The notes beneath the pieces were generated by a model. It made no database searches, was not told where the DNA came from, and saw only the letters and a program-made list of their open reading frames with translations. From Bifidobacterium breve (lineage in GTDB: Bacteria > Actinomycetota > Actinomycetes > Nanopelagicales > Nanopelagicaceae): 7,997 bases of DNA. Numbering within the stretch: the stretch's first letter is position 1; each line of letters begins with the position of its first letter. Below, piece by piece: positions 6,808 through 7,997 of the stretch. The position numbers and the translations under genes were made by a program. The stretch spans positions 1 through 7,997 of the forward strand of contig CAMBGL010000053.1 in assembly GCA_945866155.1 (NCBI GenBank), read 5' to 3'.

Positions 6808-7548
6808 ATGTGCAGACTTATGGGCTACGTGTCGCACGAGAAAACCAATTTTGACGCGTTAGTAGGCAAAGATTTTAAAGAATTCATCTCATTATCATCA
6901 ACTCACTGTGATGGGTGGGGCATAGCCACGATTGATCACGATGCCCGTGTAGCTCATCTTAATCGTGCACCTGAAACTGCGGCAACGAGTGAGAGTTTTA
7001 GTCGAGCATTAGCAAAGACATCGACTGATGGTGGGCTTCTGCATTTGCGTTGGGCAACTGCAGGTTTGTCAATCAACGAGAACAACACGCATCCGTTTAC
7101 CTATAAAGATTATTCATTTATTCATAATGGTGGAATTTTCCCAGCAACCGGATTGGATCATCTAATTGATCCAAAGTTTTTTGAATTCATAGCAGGCACG
7201 ACTGATAGTGAAAAGTATTTCTATCTACTGCTTACAGAAATTGAAAAGCATGGAATGGTAAAAGGGATAAGTTCAACAATTAATCTAATCAAAGAGCACG
7301 CAAAATTTTCAAGCATTAATGCGATGATAATGAATGAAGATACTTTTGTGGTTGTGAGCGAGTTCCAACCTGAGAAGAAGCCCGATTGGGCACCAGATGA
7401 TTATTATGAAATCAAATATCGCGCCGATAGCGAAGGTGTGCTTGTGGCATCGAGTGGCTGGAACCAACCAGGGTGGATAACACTTGAGAACCATCACTCT
7501 CTGGTGGTAGATCGTTCGACCTTCCAGACTCAGGTTATTACTCACTAA
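6808..7548 (+). CDS. Class II glutamine amidotransferase-like protein (YafJ/EgtC-type Ntn hydrolase)
   Basis: This is a 246-residue stand-alone class II amidotransferase domain. The sequence begins Met-Cys-Arg, so removing Met leaves Cys as the N-terminal nucleophile. This fixes the start at ATG 6808 even though the frame stays open back to 6778. Other family marks are HCDGWGIA (33-40), LRWAT with Arg81, His95 in the NTHPF segment, HNGG with Asn107-Gly108 of the oxyanion hole, and TDSE (132-135) for glutamine binding. A purine-rich GGAAGAGG (6789-6796) lies 11 bases before the ATG, a rather long spacing. No synthase domain follows, as in YafJ and in EgtC of ergothioneine synthesis. No egt genes are nearby and the segment after Cys differs from EgtC, so EgtC is unlikely. 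The gene is divergent from the permease, 102 bases away. Whether it belongs to the amine pathway is unknown; it would hydrolyse some gamma-glutamyl amide. Confidence 0.85.
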   Translation: MCRLMGYVSHEKTNFDALVGKDFKEFISLSSTHCDGWGIATIDHDARVAHLNRAPETAATSESFSRALAKTSTDGGLLHLRWATAGLSINENNTHPFTYKDYSFIHNGGIFPATGLDHLIDPKFFEFIAGTTDSEKYFYLLLTEIEKHGMVKGISSTINLIKEHAKFSSINAMIMNEDTFVVVSEFQPEKKPDWAPDDYYEIKYRADSEGVLVASSGWNQPGWITLENHHSLVVDRSTFQTQVITH

Positions 7549-7557
7549 CTCACACGT

Positions 7558-7563
7558 TACGAT
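7558..7563 (+). promoter_or_regulatory. Probable -10 box of miaB (leaderless)
   Basis: TACGAT lies exactly at -12 to -7 from the A of the miaB ATG (7570) and fits TAnnnT. There is no Shine-Dalgarno sequence in the 21-base gap after the preceding stop codon. The -35 position at 17-base spacing reads TTATTA, a weak match. The placement matches that of TACGCT before the ligase gene, which supports both. Confidence 0.5.
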
Positions 7564-7569
7564 GGTGTC

Positions 7570-7997
7570 ATGACACGCACCTACACAGTTGAAACCTATG
7601 GCTGTCAGATGAATGTGCACGACTCTGAACGAATCGCGGGACTGCTGGATGAAGCTGGATTTATTCCTGTAGCTGATGGAGTGCAGGCAGATATTGTGGT
7701 CTTCAACACATGTGCTGTTCGCGAGAATGCAGATAACAAGCTCTATGGAAATCTGAGTTTCTTAGCGCCAATCAAAAAACTTAATCCAAAGATGCAAATT
7801 GCCGTCGGTGGTTGTCTTGCCCAAAAAGATCAAGCAACGATTCTAAAAAAGGCACCCTATGTCGATGTTGTCTTTGGAACGCATAATGTTGGTTCACTTC
7901 CCGTCCTTCTTGAGCGTGCAAGAGTGGAAGAAGAATCCCAGATTGAAATACTTGAATCACTCGAACATTTCCCCTCTACTCTTCCCGCCAGACGCCT
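7570..7997 (+). CDS. miaB: tRNA-2-methylthio-N6-dimethylallyladenosine synthase MiaB (3' end outside window)
   Basis: MiaB is a radical-SAM methylthiotransferase that adds a methylthio group to N6-(isopentenyl)adenosine at position 37 of tRNAs reading UNN codons. The window holds the first 142 complete codons, covering the N-terminal UPF0004 domain. Its three conserved cysteines are visible: Cys12 (YGCQMN), Cys48 (NTCAVRENAD) and Cys82 (GGCLAQK). They bind the auxiliary [4Fe-4S] cluster. The YGCQMN and CAVRENAD wording is typical of MiaB rather than RimO or MtaB. The radical-SAM CxxxCxxC motif and the TRAM domain would lie beyond the window. The frame is open to the last base. It starts 21 bases after the class II amidotransferase and probably has its own leaderless promoter. 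It is a core housekeeping gene and marks the edge of the amine-related block. Confidence 0.95.
   Translation, partial: MTRTYTVETYGCQMNVHDSERIAGLLDEAGFIPVADGVQADIVVFNTCAVRENADNKLYGNLSFLAPIKKLNPKMQIAVGGCLAQKDQATILKKAPYVDVVFGTHNVGSLPVLLERARVEEESQIEILESLEHFPSTLPARR

Noticed and set aside
6706..6837. Extension of the permease reading frame upstream to 6837
   Set aside because: The extra residues are not membrane-like and the stretch overlaps the class II amidotransferase gene. A near-perfect ribosome binding site places the start at TTG 6705.
7309..7620. Minus-strand open frame over the class II amidotransferase end and miaB start
   Set aside because: It overlaps two well-supported plus-strand genes and shows no family features.
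1..7997. tRNA or rRNA genes, CRISPR arrays, insertion sequences, integrase or attachment sites
   Set aside because: Nearly all bases are in well-supported genes, and the gaps (at most about 100 bases) contain no repeats or RNA-gene structure beyond the terminator.

Overview
The window is gene-dense and moderately AT-rich, with seven protein-coding genes. Two of them, a soluble diiron acyl-ACP desaturase and miaB, are cut by the window edges. The mycobacterial-type desaturase, the actinobacterial-style glutamine-synthetase-like enzyme, the TAnnnT -10 boxes lying 6-7 nt before ATG codons and the very short intergenic gaps together suggest a streamlined, lower-GC actinobacterium. Freshwater acI/Nanopelagicales types fit well. 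This taxonomic reading is inference; there is no rRNA gene to confirm it.

Layout. Bases 1-779 (+) hold the 3' part of an acyl-ACP desaturase. Bases 805-1533 (+) hold a class I (Cys-His-acid) glutamine amidotransferase-like protein with its own promoter. Only 4 bases separate its stop from the stop of the convergent minus-strand block. That block, in transcription order, is an APC-family permease (6705 to 5158), a strong terminator hairpin (5143 to 5108), then a tight operon of a glutamine-synthetase-like gamma-glutamyl ligase (5066 to 3708), an NAD(P)-dependent aldehyde dehydrogenase (3704 to 2346) and a short-chain dehydrogenase (2308 to 1538). Divergent from the permease is a class II (N-terminal Cys) amidotransferase of unknown substrate (6808-7548, +). 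It is followed by the start of miaB (7570 to the window end, +).

How the genes may work together. The minus-strand block looks like a gamma-glutamylation route for using an amine. The permease would import the amine, the ligase would attach glutamate to it, and the dehydrogenases would oxidise the carbon side. The class I amidotransferase next door could remove the glutamate again. Compared with the E. coli Puu pathway, the flavin amine oxidase (PuuB) is absent and an SDR sits where an alcohol dehydrogenase would be needed. That favours an amino alcohol such as ethanolamine over a diamine. The ligase keeps the metal-binding residues of glutamine synthetase but has Phe where ammonia-using enzymes have the flap Glu.

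Regulation. Three genes (class I amidotransferase, ligase, miaB) have a TAnnnT box 6-7 nt before the ATG and no good ribosome binding site, the signature of leaderless mRNAs. The permease, SDR and ALDH use Shine-Dalgarno sequences. No transcription regulator, tRNA, rRNA, mobile element or CRISPR array was seen, and no gene-free stretch exceeds about 100 bases.
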